Assembly (NCBI RefSeq): GCF_004124235.1
Contig: NZ_CP032487.1
Coordinates: forward strand, 1,426,001 to 1,490,000
Length of the DNA stretch: 64,000 nucleotides
Reading direction: 5' to 3'
Origin: Yersinia hibernica
Lineage (GTDB): Bacteria; Pseudomonadota; Gammaproteobacteria; Enterobacterales; Enterobacteriaceae
Shown: in pieces, positions 49,025-57,348 of the stretch
Numbering within the stretch: position 1 is the first letter of the stretch
Layout of the letters: the number at the start of each line of letters is the position of its first letter
Notes under the pieces: generated by a model
What the model was told of the DNA's origin: nothing
The model's input: only the letters and a program-made list of their open reading frames with translations
The model's database searches: none
Position numbers and translations under genes: made by a program

Positions 49025-50012
49025 GGTATAGCTCTCTGATGCTGATAAGGTGAAATAAGATTTCCTTGCACCAGATAATCTTTATACCTATCAAAAGTAA
49101 TGACTAATAATACATTATTTAAATGAGCTAAAGGTTATAGCCTCAAACCTAAACGATTCTATAACGAGGAGGTAATATAGAATTTTAAACTGCGCGCCAG
49201 AGTAGTGAAAATTCAATTTTTGAGCATCAAGAAATATCTTAATTTATTTTTTATAGCACAATTTGCCAGCAGATTTAGAAGCATTTTATTGAGGAAAACT
49301 GACTAAGATGATGCGATTTTCAGTATATTTATACACACTAAATTAAAGAATGACCGCACCTCAACGGTGCATTTGATTGTCGATTGATAATTTATTGCCC
49401 CTATATGACGCTATGCACTCCGGTTAATATGATTACTTTTTAATCCTTAAGTACGATATTCTGAATTGGCCTCTTTACAAAAAAAATGGTTTTTTCGGCT
49501 TGCCCAGCGTCGCTTATGTTCGCACTTGATTAGAGCGCAAAATAAACTATTTATGTATTTCTCTCTGGAGTAATTCTCTGAACATAATCTGATATTAAGT
49601 AAGGAGTTAGTTTCACCGCAGGGTAGGTGTACACACCACGGCGAAGGGGAAAACGGCAGAAAACCATAGGATGTTATATATTCAATTATTATATATTTAA
49701 TGCTAATAAATTTTATACTAATACTGCGGCTGCCCCCCAGTTAAAGATGGAAACCAAGCAGAATTGACGTAAGAAATTTTATAAAAAGAGTTGGCTTAAA
49801 TGTTAAAAACCAGTAAAAAAACGGGATAAGACAGTATAAAAAATAAAGCAGAAAATACGTAGACCTTCAACAAATTTTAGCATAATTACGCATTCTTTAT
49901 GAACAACCGTTTCAAATATGTGCGACAGGTTCACCCTTCATTAAAAATGGCTTGCCATCGAATACAGAGTATGTGATAACGCATATGGGTAAAACGAGGT
50001 ACAGTTCTGTAT
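49025..50012. other. Long region between pagP and yobF-cspC
   Basis: Nearly 1 kb with no supported gene. It should hold the pagP promoter at the left and the promoter plus a long leader for yobF-cspC at the right. A structured stretch at about 49613-49648 (TTCACCG...CGGCGAA enclosing GGTG-TACA-CACC) stands out from the AT-rich surroundings. Confidence 0.6.
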
Positions 50013-50129
50013 ATGTGTGGCATTTTCAGTAAAGAAGTTCTGAGTAAAGACGTTAGCGTTGAATACCGCTTCTCTGCCGATCCTTATCTTAGTGCCTCAA
50101 GCAGTAACGACTCTAGTTTGTCTATGTAA
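50013..50129 (+). CDS. yobF: Small protein YobF
   Basis: The 38-residue product matches the N-terminal part of E. coli YobF ([22 protein letters not shown]). The E. coli protein has about nine further residues; here a TAA after LSM ends it. YobF is made from the same long-leader mRNA as CspC and accumulates under heat stress in E. coli. cspC starts 42 bp downstream. The family match makes the gene secure despite its weak ribosome site. Confidence 0.92.
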   Translation: MCGIFSKEVLSKDVSVEYRFSADPYLSASSSNDSSLSM

Positions 50130-50171
50130 ACGCCTACGGGCGAGTTAAACAATCCAAAGGAAATACTCAAG

Positions 50172-50381
50172 ATGGCAAAGATCAAAGGTCAAGTTAAGTG
50201 GTTCAACGAGTCTAAAGGTTTCGGTTTCATCACTCCAGCTGACGGCAGCAAAGATGTGTTCGTACACTTCTCTGCAATCCAGGGTAATGGCTTCAAAACC
50301 CTGGCTGAAGGCCAGAACGTAGAGTTCGAAATCCAAGACGGTCAGAAAGGTCCGTCTGCAGTAAACGTTACTGCAATCTAA
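50172..50381 (+). CDS. cspC: Cold-shock-family RNA chaperone CspC
   Basis: CspC binds RNA and DNA and stabilises transcripts such as rpoS in E. coli. The 69-residue cold-shock domain begins [20 protein letters not shown], differs from E. coli CspC by about one residue by memory, and has RNP1 (KGFGFI) and RNP2 (VFVHF). Its neighbours (yobF upstream, ftsI paralogue and rlmA beyond) are those of cspC rather than cspE. An AAAGGAAA lies just before the start. Confidence 0.96.
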   Translation: MAKIKGQVKWFNESKGFGFITPADGSKDVFVHFSAIQGNGFKTLAEGQNVEFEIQDGQKGPSAVNVTAI

Positions 50382-50399
50382 TCAGCTCTTTTGCTGTTA

Positions 50400-50426
50400 A
50401 AAACCCGCCTTTGTGCGGGTTTTTTC
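50400..50426 (+). terminator. Terminator of cspC
   Basis: AAACCCGC and GCGGGTTT pair around CTTTGT and are followed by TTTT. Confidence 0.93.
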
Positions 50427-50458
50427 GTTTCAGGGGCGGAGCCAACGCCCGCCGCAAG

Positions 50459-51178
50459 CTAAGGTAAAATAATTAATCCCGAATATTGATTGCGGCCTTT
50501 AATGCCAGGGTGGCTAGGGTCAATGACCTGCTGCTGGCTGGTTCTGCGAAAACTGGTGTATTTGAAATGCGGTTTACCATCGCGCCCATCATGCGCGGCT
50601 TTGGTACATATTGTACAACTGCCGACTCTATCAATTTGATGAATTCCCGCGCCGCGCAACTGGTGCTCAGCAATGGCCGCTAAGTTTAGATGGCGAAAAC
50701 GGGGCGAAATGATATTCCCGGCCAACGGTAATTCGTTAATAAACCGCTCCACCAGTTCTTCATTGACTTCATAACAGCAGGAGCGGGCAGCTGGGCCAAT
50801 GGCGGCGACCCAATTGGCGGGATCATCATCGCGACCAATGCGCTCAACCATCTTTAAAATAATGCCGTCTAATAGGCCGCGCCAGCCAGCATGAACCACC
50901 GCAATGCCTTTTCCTTGCCGTTGACTGAAAATCACCGGTAGGCAATCCGCCGTCAGGACAGTTAACAGGATGCCAGATTGCTTGGTATAGAGGCCATCAG
51001 CATCCCCGCACTCTTGCCCAGGCTGTGTCACATCAATAATTGTGGTGCCATGAACCTGTTTTTTATTGGCTTGTAAGGCTTGATAAGGTTGGAGGCAGTC
51101 AGGTAAGAGCGCAGATTTATTGCCAAAACCATGACAGATAGAGGTGATTCGGCTGAGTTGCGGTGAAAAATCAGTCAT
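50459..51178 (-). CDS. Laccase-domain (YfiH/PgeF-like) protein
   Basis: The 239-residue protein has the multicopper-oxidase-like fold of the DUF152/YfiH family. The metal/catalytic motifs are KQVHGTTI, VLTADCLPVIF and VVHAGWRGLLDG, plus the C-terminal GSCTICT segment. Members act as purine nucleoside phosphorylase/adenosine deaminase or muropeptide-editing enzymes (PgeF). The usual yfiH is beside rluD, so this looks like a paralogue. It converges on cspC. Cytosolic. Confidence 0.85.
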   Translation of the reverse strand: MTDFSPQLSRITSICHGFGNKSALLPDCLQPYQALQANKKQVHGTTIIDVTQPGQECGDADGLYTKQSGILLTVLTADCLPVIFSQRQGKGIAVVHAGWRGLLDGIILKMVERIGRDDDPANWVAAIGPAARSCCYEVNEELVERFINELPLAGNIISPRFRHLNLAAIAEHQLRGAGIHQIDRVGSCTICTKAAHDGRDGKPHFKYTSFRRTSQQQVIDPSHPGIKGRNQYSGLIILP

Positions 51179-51379
51179 TGAGCTTACCTAATAAAGAAAA
51201 AGAATGCCGTCCAGTGTAAGCCGTTTTTTAACTTATTGACCAGTCACCTTTTCTTTTAAATTTCCGTTAGTGAATTGTTGCAAAATAACGCATCTTGTAT
51301 CACTGTTTTGGCCCCTTAGAGGCAGGGGATAAGGTTTAATGGCTGCTATAAATCAAGTGACCATTCAGGATTGATTTCC

Positions 51380-53089
51380 GTGATATCTAAATCAAAGAAT
51401 GATTCTGCCAGCTTTATTCGTTGGCGCTTTAGCTTGCTATGTGGCTGCATTTTACTGTCATTTTTTGGTCTGATAGCCAGGGTGGCATGGCTGCAAATTG
51501 TTGAGCCTGACCCGTTGGTAAAAGAAGAAGACATGCGCTCAGTGCGGGTGGTGGCAACACCCAATACGCGCGGTATGATTACCGATAGAAATGGCCACCC
51601 TTTGGCAGTCAGTGTGCCGGTTGAAGCTATCTGGGCTGATCCCACAACCGTGTTGGCGAAAGGTGGCGTCAGTGTATCTGAACGTTGGCAGGCATTAGCG
51701 CAGGAACTCCATATGCCAATCGACCAACTCAGCCATCGTATCCAACAAAATCCACAGGCCCGTTTTATCTATCTTGCCCGGCAAGTAGAGCCGGATGTTG
51801 CTGAATATATTCAACGGCTGAAATTGCCCGGTATCGCGATAAAAGAGGAATCACGGCGTTTTTATCCCTCAGGTGATGTTGCTGCGAATCTGGTGGGGTT
51901 TACGAATATCGATGACCAAGGTATTGAAGGGGTTGAAAAAAGCTTTAATTCCTTACTCAGTGGCACGGCGGGTAGTCGAGTGGTCCGAAAAGACCGATTT
52001 GGTCGCGTGGTTGAGGATATCTCTTCGACCGACAGTCATCCGGGGCAGAATGTTCAACTCAGTATTGATGAGCGGCTTCAGGCGGAGGCCTCGCATGCAT
52101 TGAGCAATGCTGTGGTGTTCAACAAAGCGGATTCCGGCTCAGCGGTAGTTATTGATGTTAACACCGGCGAGGTGTTGGCAATGGCCAACTATCCGACCTT
52201 TAATCCTAATAATCGGGCTGATACCCCGGAGGAGAATTTTCGTAATCGGGCCATCAGCGATATTTTTGAACCGGGCTCTACGGTTAAACCGATGGTTGTT
52301 ATGACGGCCCTACAACGTCAGTTGGTGAAGCCGGATGCGGTGCTGGACACTCATCCCTACATATTAAGTGGCCACCTAATTAAAGACGTGGCACTTTACT
52401 CGGCACTGTCATTGACCGGTGTGTTGCAGAAGTCCAGTGATGTGGGGGTGTCGCGATTAGCACTGGCGATGCCGGCCTCTGCGCTGATACAGACCTACAC
52501 AGCATTTGGCTTGGGCCAGCCGACTCAGCTAGCACTGACCGGTGAAAGCCGCGGGCTGATGCCGCATCGGCAGCGCTGGAGTGACCTAGACCGCGCGACT
52601 TTCTCGTTCGGCTATGGTTTGATGGTGACGCCGCTACAATTGGCCCGCGTGTATGCCACTATTGGCAGCTTCGGTATTTATCGCCCATTGTCAATTACCA
52701 AGGTTGACCCTCCGGTGCTGGGCCAGCGGGTATTCCCCGAAGGATTGGTGCGCCAGGTTGAGCATATGATGGAAAGTGTGGCATTACCCGGTGGTGGTGG
52801 GGTGAAAGCCGCGGTACGGGGTTATCGGGTGGCGGTTAAAACCGGAACCGCCAAGAAAATTGGGCCCAATGGCCAATATATTGATAAATATGTGGCTTAT
52901 ACCGCCGGTGTTGCTCCGGCCAGCCAACCCCGCTTTGCTTTAGTGGTGGTCATTAACAACCCACAGGGCGGGAAATATTATGGTGGCGCAGTATCAGCAC
53001 CGGTATTTAGCGATATTATGGGGCAAATATTGCGCACCATGAATGTGGAGCCAGATGCTATTCCTGGCAATGGGATTCGGCATAGCTAA
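51380..53089 (+). CDS. Class B PBP, FtsI paralogue (PBP3-SAL-like)
   Basis: The 569-residue transpeptidase has one N-terminal span (LLCGCILLSFFGLIARVAWLQI), a pedestal domain and a penicillin-binding domain. The SxxK motif (FEPGSTVKP) has its Ser at about residue 300, and KTGTAKK follows later. The SxN motif is SSD (residues 352-354) rather than the SSN of E. coli FtsI. The enzyme closely tracks FtsI (SFGYGLMVTPLQLARVYATIGS). Salmonella has a second FtsI-type PBP used at acidic pH at the same place, between cspC and rlmA. GTG 51380 is well spaced from AGGA; TTG 51371 is not. Confidence 0.9.
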   Translation: MISKSKNDSASFIRWRFSLLCGCILLSFFGLIARVAWLQIVEPDPLVKEEDMRSVRVVATPNTRGMITDRNGHPLAVSVPVEAIWADPTTVLAKGGVSVSERWQALAQELHMPIDQLSHRIQQNPQARFIYLARQVEPDVAEYIQRLKLPGIAIKEESRRFYPSGDVAANLVGFTNIDDQGIEGVEKSFNSLLSGTAGSRVVRKDRFGRVVEDISSTDSHPGQNVQLSIDERLQAEASHALSNAVVFNKADSGSAVVIDVNTGEVLAMANYPTFNPNNRADTPEENFRNRAISDIFEPGSTVKPMVVMTALQRQLVKPDAVLDTHPYILSGHLIKDVALYSALSLTGVLQKSSDVGVSRLALAMPASALIQTYTAFGLGQPTQLALTGESRGLMPHRQRWSDLDRATFSFGYGLMVTPLQLARVYATIGSFGIYRPLSITKVDPPVLGQRVFPEGLVRQVEHMMESVALPGGGGVKAAVRGYRVAVKTGTAKKIGPNGQYIDKYVAYTAGVAPASQPRFALVVVINNPQGGKYYGGAVSAPVFSDIMGQILRTMNVEPDAIPGNGIRHS

Positions 53090-53205
53090 CCCCTGGTTGA
53101 TTCAGCGCTAAACCGCGGCTTGCAACCGCACATGGCCTTCTTTAGACTAATGCCGCGTCTGCCGGCATTTCTGGCGGTTATTAATCAGTTATCTGGGATT
53201 CAACC

Positions 53206-54069
53206 ATGTCTTATCAGTGCCCCCTTTGCCATCAGGCCATGCAGCAAAGCCGACAACAGTGGCGTTGTAGCAATAACCACCAGTTTGATTGCGCCAAAGA
53301 GGGTTACGTCAATTTAATGCCGGTGCAGCATAAAGGTTCGAAACAACCCGGTGATAGCCCGGAAATGATGCAGGCGCGGCGCGCATTTCTGGATGCCGGC
53401 TATTATCAACCTTTGCAGCAGCGGATTGCTGAGATGCTGGATAAAGCACTCCCCCAAGATGCCGCTATGTTGCTGGATATCGGCTGCGGGGAGGGCTATT
53501 ACACTGCGGCGGTAGCTGACCGGTTAAATCGGCAGCGCCAGATGTCTATTTTCGGATTAGATGTTGCCAAAGTGGCGGTAAGATACGGCGCAAAACGCTA
53601 CCCCCAAGTGAGTTTTTGTGTGGCATCCAGCCACCGATTACCTTTCGCCAATCAGTCTCTGGACGCGGTATTACGCATTTATGCCCCCTGCAAGGCAACA
53701 GAGTTGGCGCGAACAGTGAAACCCGGTGGGATTGTTGTCACCGTGGCACCTGGCCCCCGCCATCTTTATCAATTAAAAGCGCTCATTTATGCCCAGGTAC
53801 AACTGCACGACGATACGCCAGAGCATTTGGCCGGGTTTGAGCTGCTCAGCAGTGAAAAATTGGCTTACGAAATGAAGTTAACGGGCAAACAGAGCTTTAA
53901 TTTATTGCAAATGACGCCTTTTGCGTGGCGCGCATCGATTGACGTCGGGCAAGAACTGGCCGCTCGGTCATCTTTTACCTGTGAGACAGATTTTGTTATT
54001 GCAGTACATCGCCGTAAAGAAAGTCTCGAGGATGATGCTGAGCTAAAGAGTGCTGCACCAGAAATATAA
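53206..54069 (+). CDS. rlmA: 23S rRNA (guanine(745)-N1)-methyltransferase RlmA
   Basis: RlmA methylates G745 of 23S rRNA. The 287-residue protein begins with a zinc-binding module (CPLCHQAM...[21 protein letters not shown]). It then has a class I SAM fold with [18 protein letters not shown] and the family block [18 protein letters not shown]. It carries about 18 extra C-terminal residues relative to E. coli. Downstream of the FtsI paralogue on the same strand, as in Salmonella. Confidence 0.95.
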   Translation: MSYQCPLCHQAMQQSRQQWRCSNNHQFDCAKEGYVNLMPVQHKGSKQPGDSPEMMQARRAFLDAGYYQPLQQRIAEMLDKALPQDAAMLLDIGCGEGYYTAAVADRLNRQRQMSIFGLDVAKVAVRYGAKRYPQVSFCVASSHRLPFANQSLDAVLRIYAPCKATELARTVKPGGIVVTVAPGPRHLYQLKALIYAQVQLHDDTPEHLAGFELLSSEKLAYEMKLTGKQSFNLLQMTPFAWRASIDVGQELAARSSFTCETDFVIAVHRRKESLEDDAELKSAAPEI

Positions 54070-54229
54070 GAGGCTGCTCGTGATTTAATAATGTTTAAAT
54101 AAATGACGAGCGGATAATTCCCTTTAGAGGGAATATTATTATTTTAATTGGGGTGTATTAATCCCTGGTGCAAGATTGATAATCAACTTAAGTTAAATTT
54201 TTGCAATATTATATTTATAATAAACTGAA

Positions 54230-54508
54230 TTAGTTTAGATCTAAGTTGCGCCAAGTTCGCCCACCAGATTCAGTCACCAAAATAGAGGGGATAAACCGTA
54301 TCTGCTCAGCAACTTTTAGTGCTAAATCAGCAACTTCTTGTTTGTTTAATGTGCCACTGCCGTAATTAAATTCTCCTTCGGGTAATTTATAAACTTTCTC
54401 CCTGCCGATAAGACGAGTAAATCCAGCATCGACCATTTTTTTATTCAGGGTTTGGTAGTCGCCATCCACCGCATTATGCAAAACGACACTGACCGTAAAG
54501 TATGGCAT
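54230..54508 (-). CDS. GhoS/DUF2622-like protein
   Basis: The 92-residue protein has the layout of the DUF2622 family that includes the type V antitoxin endoribonuclease GhoS: MPYFTVSVVLHNAVDGDYQ, DAGFTRLIGREKVYKLPEGEF, and the C-terminal ILVTESGGRTWRNL. GhoS cleaves the mRNA of the membrane toxin GhoT in E. coli. No GhoT-like frame was found nearby. ATG 54508 follows AAAGAG; the frame opens 28 codons earlier in sequence unlike the family. Whether it is an antitoxin is uncertain. Confidence 0.7.
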   Translation of the reverse strand: MPYFTVSVVLHNAVDGDYQTLNKKMVDAGFTRLIGREKVYKLPEGEFNYGSGTLNKQEVADLALKVAEQIRFIPSILVTESGGRTWRNLDLN

Positions 54509-54675
54509 AGCTCTTTTCCAATCAATTAGATGATAATATTTATATATCATACTGCCGGAATCGATATTTTGACCGGAGTCTAATTGCTGCACATGTCGTC
54601 AAAATAACCTTGCGAAAAATATGTGATTAAAGGGCAGGTGACAGCAATTGCCACCTGCAACATGGGAAAAGACGA

Positions 54676-56757
54676 TTATAGGGCGAGGGATAAGCGGTTG
54701 CGGCCAGCATGTTTTGCGGCATAACAGGCAATATCGGCCTGGCGCATGGCTTGTGCCGCGTTTTCAGTTTGCTGGGTCAATGATACTGCCCCGAGGCTGG
54801 CGGTAAATGAATAGGATTGACCGTGCCAATGGAATTGAATTGCCGCTATGTCGGTGACCACTCTTTCCAACACTTCAGCGGCCGGTTTGTTCTGGCAATT
54901 AAACAGCACAATAGCAAATTCATCGCCGCCTAAACGGGCCACAATATCATTGTCACGGACGGCTTGCTGCATGGTTTGAGCCACCATTCTGAGCACCATA
55001 TCGCCCGCTTCGTGACCGGCACTGTCATTGACATCCTTGAAGTAATCTAAATCGACATAGCAGAGAATATGCTGTTCATCTTTACCCAATTGGCTGATTG
55101 ACTGATTGAGCCGCTCCTCCAATCTCCGTCGATTAATTAAACCGGTCAACATATCGTGATTGGCTTGATATTGCAGCTCTCGCTGTTCATGACGAGCTCG
55201 AGTCACGTCTTGGAATACCACCACTGCCCCCGTGAGCTGATTATCACGATCGCGAATAGGTGAGGCGGAGCAGCGAATTTCCTGGCGCTCCCCTTGGCTC
55301 GATAACAGTTGGCTGCCTTCTGGCAATAGAGTATGACGCCCTTCGGATAGGCACTGATTGATAGCAACTAATTGATTTTTATCCTGTAGTGGCGACCATA
55401 AAATAAATATTTCCTCTATGGGCAGGCCACAGGCTTCATTCTGGCTGCGTCCGGTCATTTCTTCAGCTTTGGGATTCATTAATACCACGCGGCCTTCAGT
55501 ATCAAGCGAGATAATTCCTTCCTGAATGGATGACAATACCCGATGCAGTTGCTCCCGCTCCTCATAGCGCGTAATTTCGCTGGCACGCAGTGCATCTTCG
55601 CGCTGTTTTCGCTCGCTCATATCCCGGATTATTTTGGCATATCCCAGCAGTTTGCCACTGTTATCATGAACTACGCTGATAATGGTGACGGCCCAATAGC
55701 GAGTCATGTCTTTGCGCACCAGCCAACCCTCACGTTCTACCCGGCTGGCGGACGCTGAGGTTTTCAGTAATTTCTCCGGTAAGCCGGCGGCGATATCCTC
55801 AGGCAGAAAGAAACAACCGAAATGCTGGCCGATGATTTCATTGCTGGCATAACCAATATTACGTTCTGCCCCGTGGTTCCAAGTCGTGACCCGGCCCCAT
55901 GGGTCAAGCATCAAAATGGCATAATCTTCAACGGTATCAACCATCAGGCGAAAGCGCTCTTCACTGATGCGTAATGCTTCTTCGCGCTGGCGTCGCTCCG
56001 TCAGGTCACGGACAATTTTGGTAAACCCCAAGAGCTTGCCACTGTCATCATGCATCGGATTAATTGCAACACTGGCCCAATAGCGAATGCCATTTTTACG
56101 GACATGCCAGCCTTCAGTTTGGAAATTACCCTCGGCAACCGCTTTTGCCAGTGATTTCTCTGGCAGGCCAGCAGAGATATCCTCTGGTGTGAATAGCAGG
56201 GCAAAATGTTCGCCAATGATTTCATCACTGGTATAGCCCTCATTGCGCTCGCCGCCTTTGTTCCAAGTTAAAATGCGGCCGTGAGTGTCTATCATGTAGA
56301 TGGCGTAATCTTCGACTTCACTGATCAGATGACGAAATTGTTCTTCACTTTTGCGCAATGCATTTTCGCGCTGCCATTTATCCGTCAGATCACGGGTAAC
56401 ATGCACAAAACCTTGCAAATTACTGTCTGAGTCGTGCAATGCGCTGAGAGTGAGGTTGCCCCAAAAACGTTTGCCATTCTTACGAACTCGCCAGCCTTGA
56501 TTCTCATAATGACCGAACTGATTCGCGTGGCGTAGACCTTTGGCTGGTAACTCGGTGGCCAAGTCTTCTGGGGTATAAAACAGCTCGAAAGATTGGCCAA
56601 TCACCTCTTCGGCGCTATACCCCGTGTTGCGTTCGGCACCATTATTCCAGGTAAGAATATGTCCTTGGGCATCAATGATATATATGGCGTAGTCATCAAC
56701 GGCATCAATTAATAGCCGAAAGATGTGGTCGTCAAATGATGCCGGATGCAAAGCCAT
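54676..56757 (-). CDS. Diguanylate cyclase with four PAS domains
   Basis: The 693-residue protein has three closely similar tandem PAS-PAC domains (about residues 10-130, 140-260, 268-390). Each carries DYAI..(I/L)D..G.(I/V).TWN.G.ERN.GY. A fourth, different PAS follows (about 400-520), then a GGDEF domain (about 535-690) with active-site GGDEF at 610-614. An intact inhibitory I-site RxxD (RDND) sits five residues before it. No EAL domain is present, so it makes c-di-GMP. The frame extends 58 codons upstream, but ATG 56757 follows AAGGA at eight bases. Soluble; ligands of the PAS domains unknown. Confidence 0.9.
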   Translation of the reverse strand: MALHPASFDDHIFRLLIDAVDDYAIYIIDAQGHILTWNNGAERNTGYSAEEVIGQSFELFYTPEDLATELPAKGLRHANQFGHYENQGWRVRKNGKRFWGNLTLSALHDSDSNLQGFVHVTRDLTDKWQRENALRKSEEQFRHLISEVEDYAIYMIDTHGRILTWNKGGERNEGYTSDEIIGEHFALLFTPEDISAGLPEKSLAKAVAEGNFQTEGWHVRKNGIRYWASVAINPMHDDSGKLLGFTKIVRDLTERRQREEALRISEERFRLMVDTVEDYAILMLDPWGRVTTWNHGAERNIGYASNEIIGQHFGCFFLPEDIAAGLPEKLLKTSASASRVEREGWLVRKDMTRYWAVTIISVVHDNSGKLLGYAKIIRDMSERKQREDALRASEITRYEEREQLHRVLSSIQEGIISLDTEGRVVLMNPKAEEMTGRSQNEACGLPIEEIFILWSPLQDKNQLVAINQCLSEGRHTLLPEGSQLLSSQGERQEIRCSASPIRDRDNQLTGAVVVFQDVTRARHEQRELQYQANHDMLTGLINRRRLEERLNQSISQLGKDEQHILCYVDLDYFKDVNDSAGHEAGDMVLRMVAQTMQQAVRDNDIVARLGGDEFAIVLFNCQNKPAAEVLERVVTDIAAIQFHWHGQSYSFTASLGAVSLTQQTENAAQAMRQADIACYAAKHAGRNRLSLAL

Positions 56758-57348
56758 TCCTGTATTCCTTGAATTTTTATTCAGTAATCTGTCGCGGATA
56801 GATTTAAATCCCGAGGATTTAATTGTTATCGCGATATAGGTGATGTTCAGTTTATCGCTAACCGGTAAAACTAGGTAATAAGATTTTTCTTGGTGACAAT
56901 AGAGAATAAAGAAAAGATAAGCCAACAACATCTTATTGCCGGTGTTTATATTCTGACAGGCCCCTGTTTACAGGGGAATGGCGCTTTTTGATTGCGTTGT
57001 TGTGGGAAGGATAGATAATAATTTACCTTATTCATAATAAGGGTAAACTCACATGGAAATGTAGAAAAATAATGACTTAAGTTGGGAGAATTAATTAGTT
57101 TTAGTTCAGACAAAATCAATTTACAGAATAATGCCCCGTTAAATTTATTTTTCTCAGACCAGCAAGCCATGTCACCAGCAGAGATCAGGTTTATTACATA
57201 ACCTAGCTAATTCTTTTACGACTGCAAAAATAATCCCCCAGAAGTGCAGAAATGCTTGCATCAATAGGTGTTATCCGGATAATCCTGAATCCTTATAATA
57301 AGCATTCTCATTAGTGGTAGACTTGCAAAATTCAGGGGCATCAACACG
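56758..57348. other. Region upstream of the ferrichrome-type receptor
   Basis: About 590 bases. The left part is the promoter side of the PAS/GGDEF gene. A Fur-box-like stretch lies at about 57294-57312 (TATAATAAGCATTCTCATT; about 11 of 19 matches to the consensus), about 40 bp before the receptor start. I see no other gene: a weak leftward frame at 56946-57170 lacks support. Confidence 0.5.
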
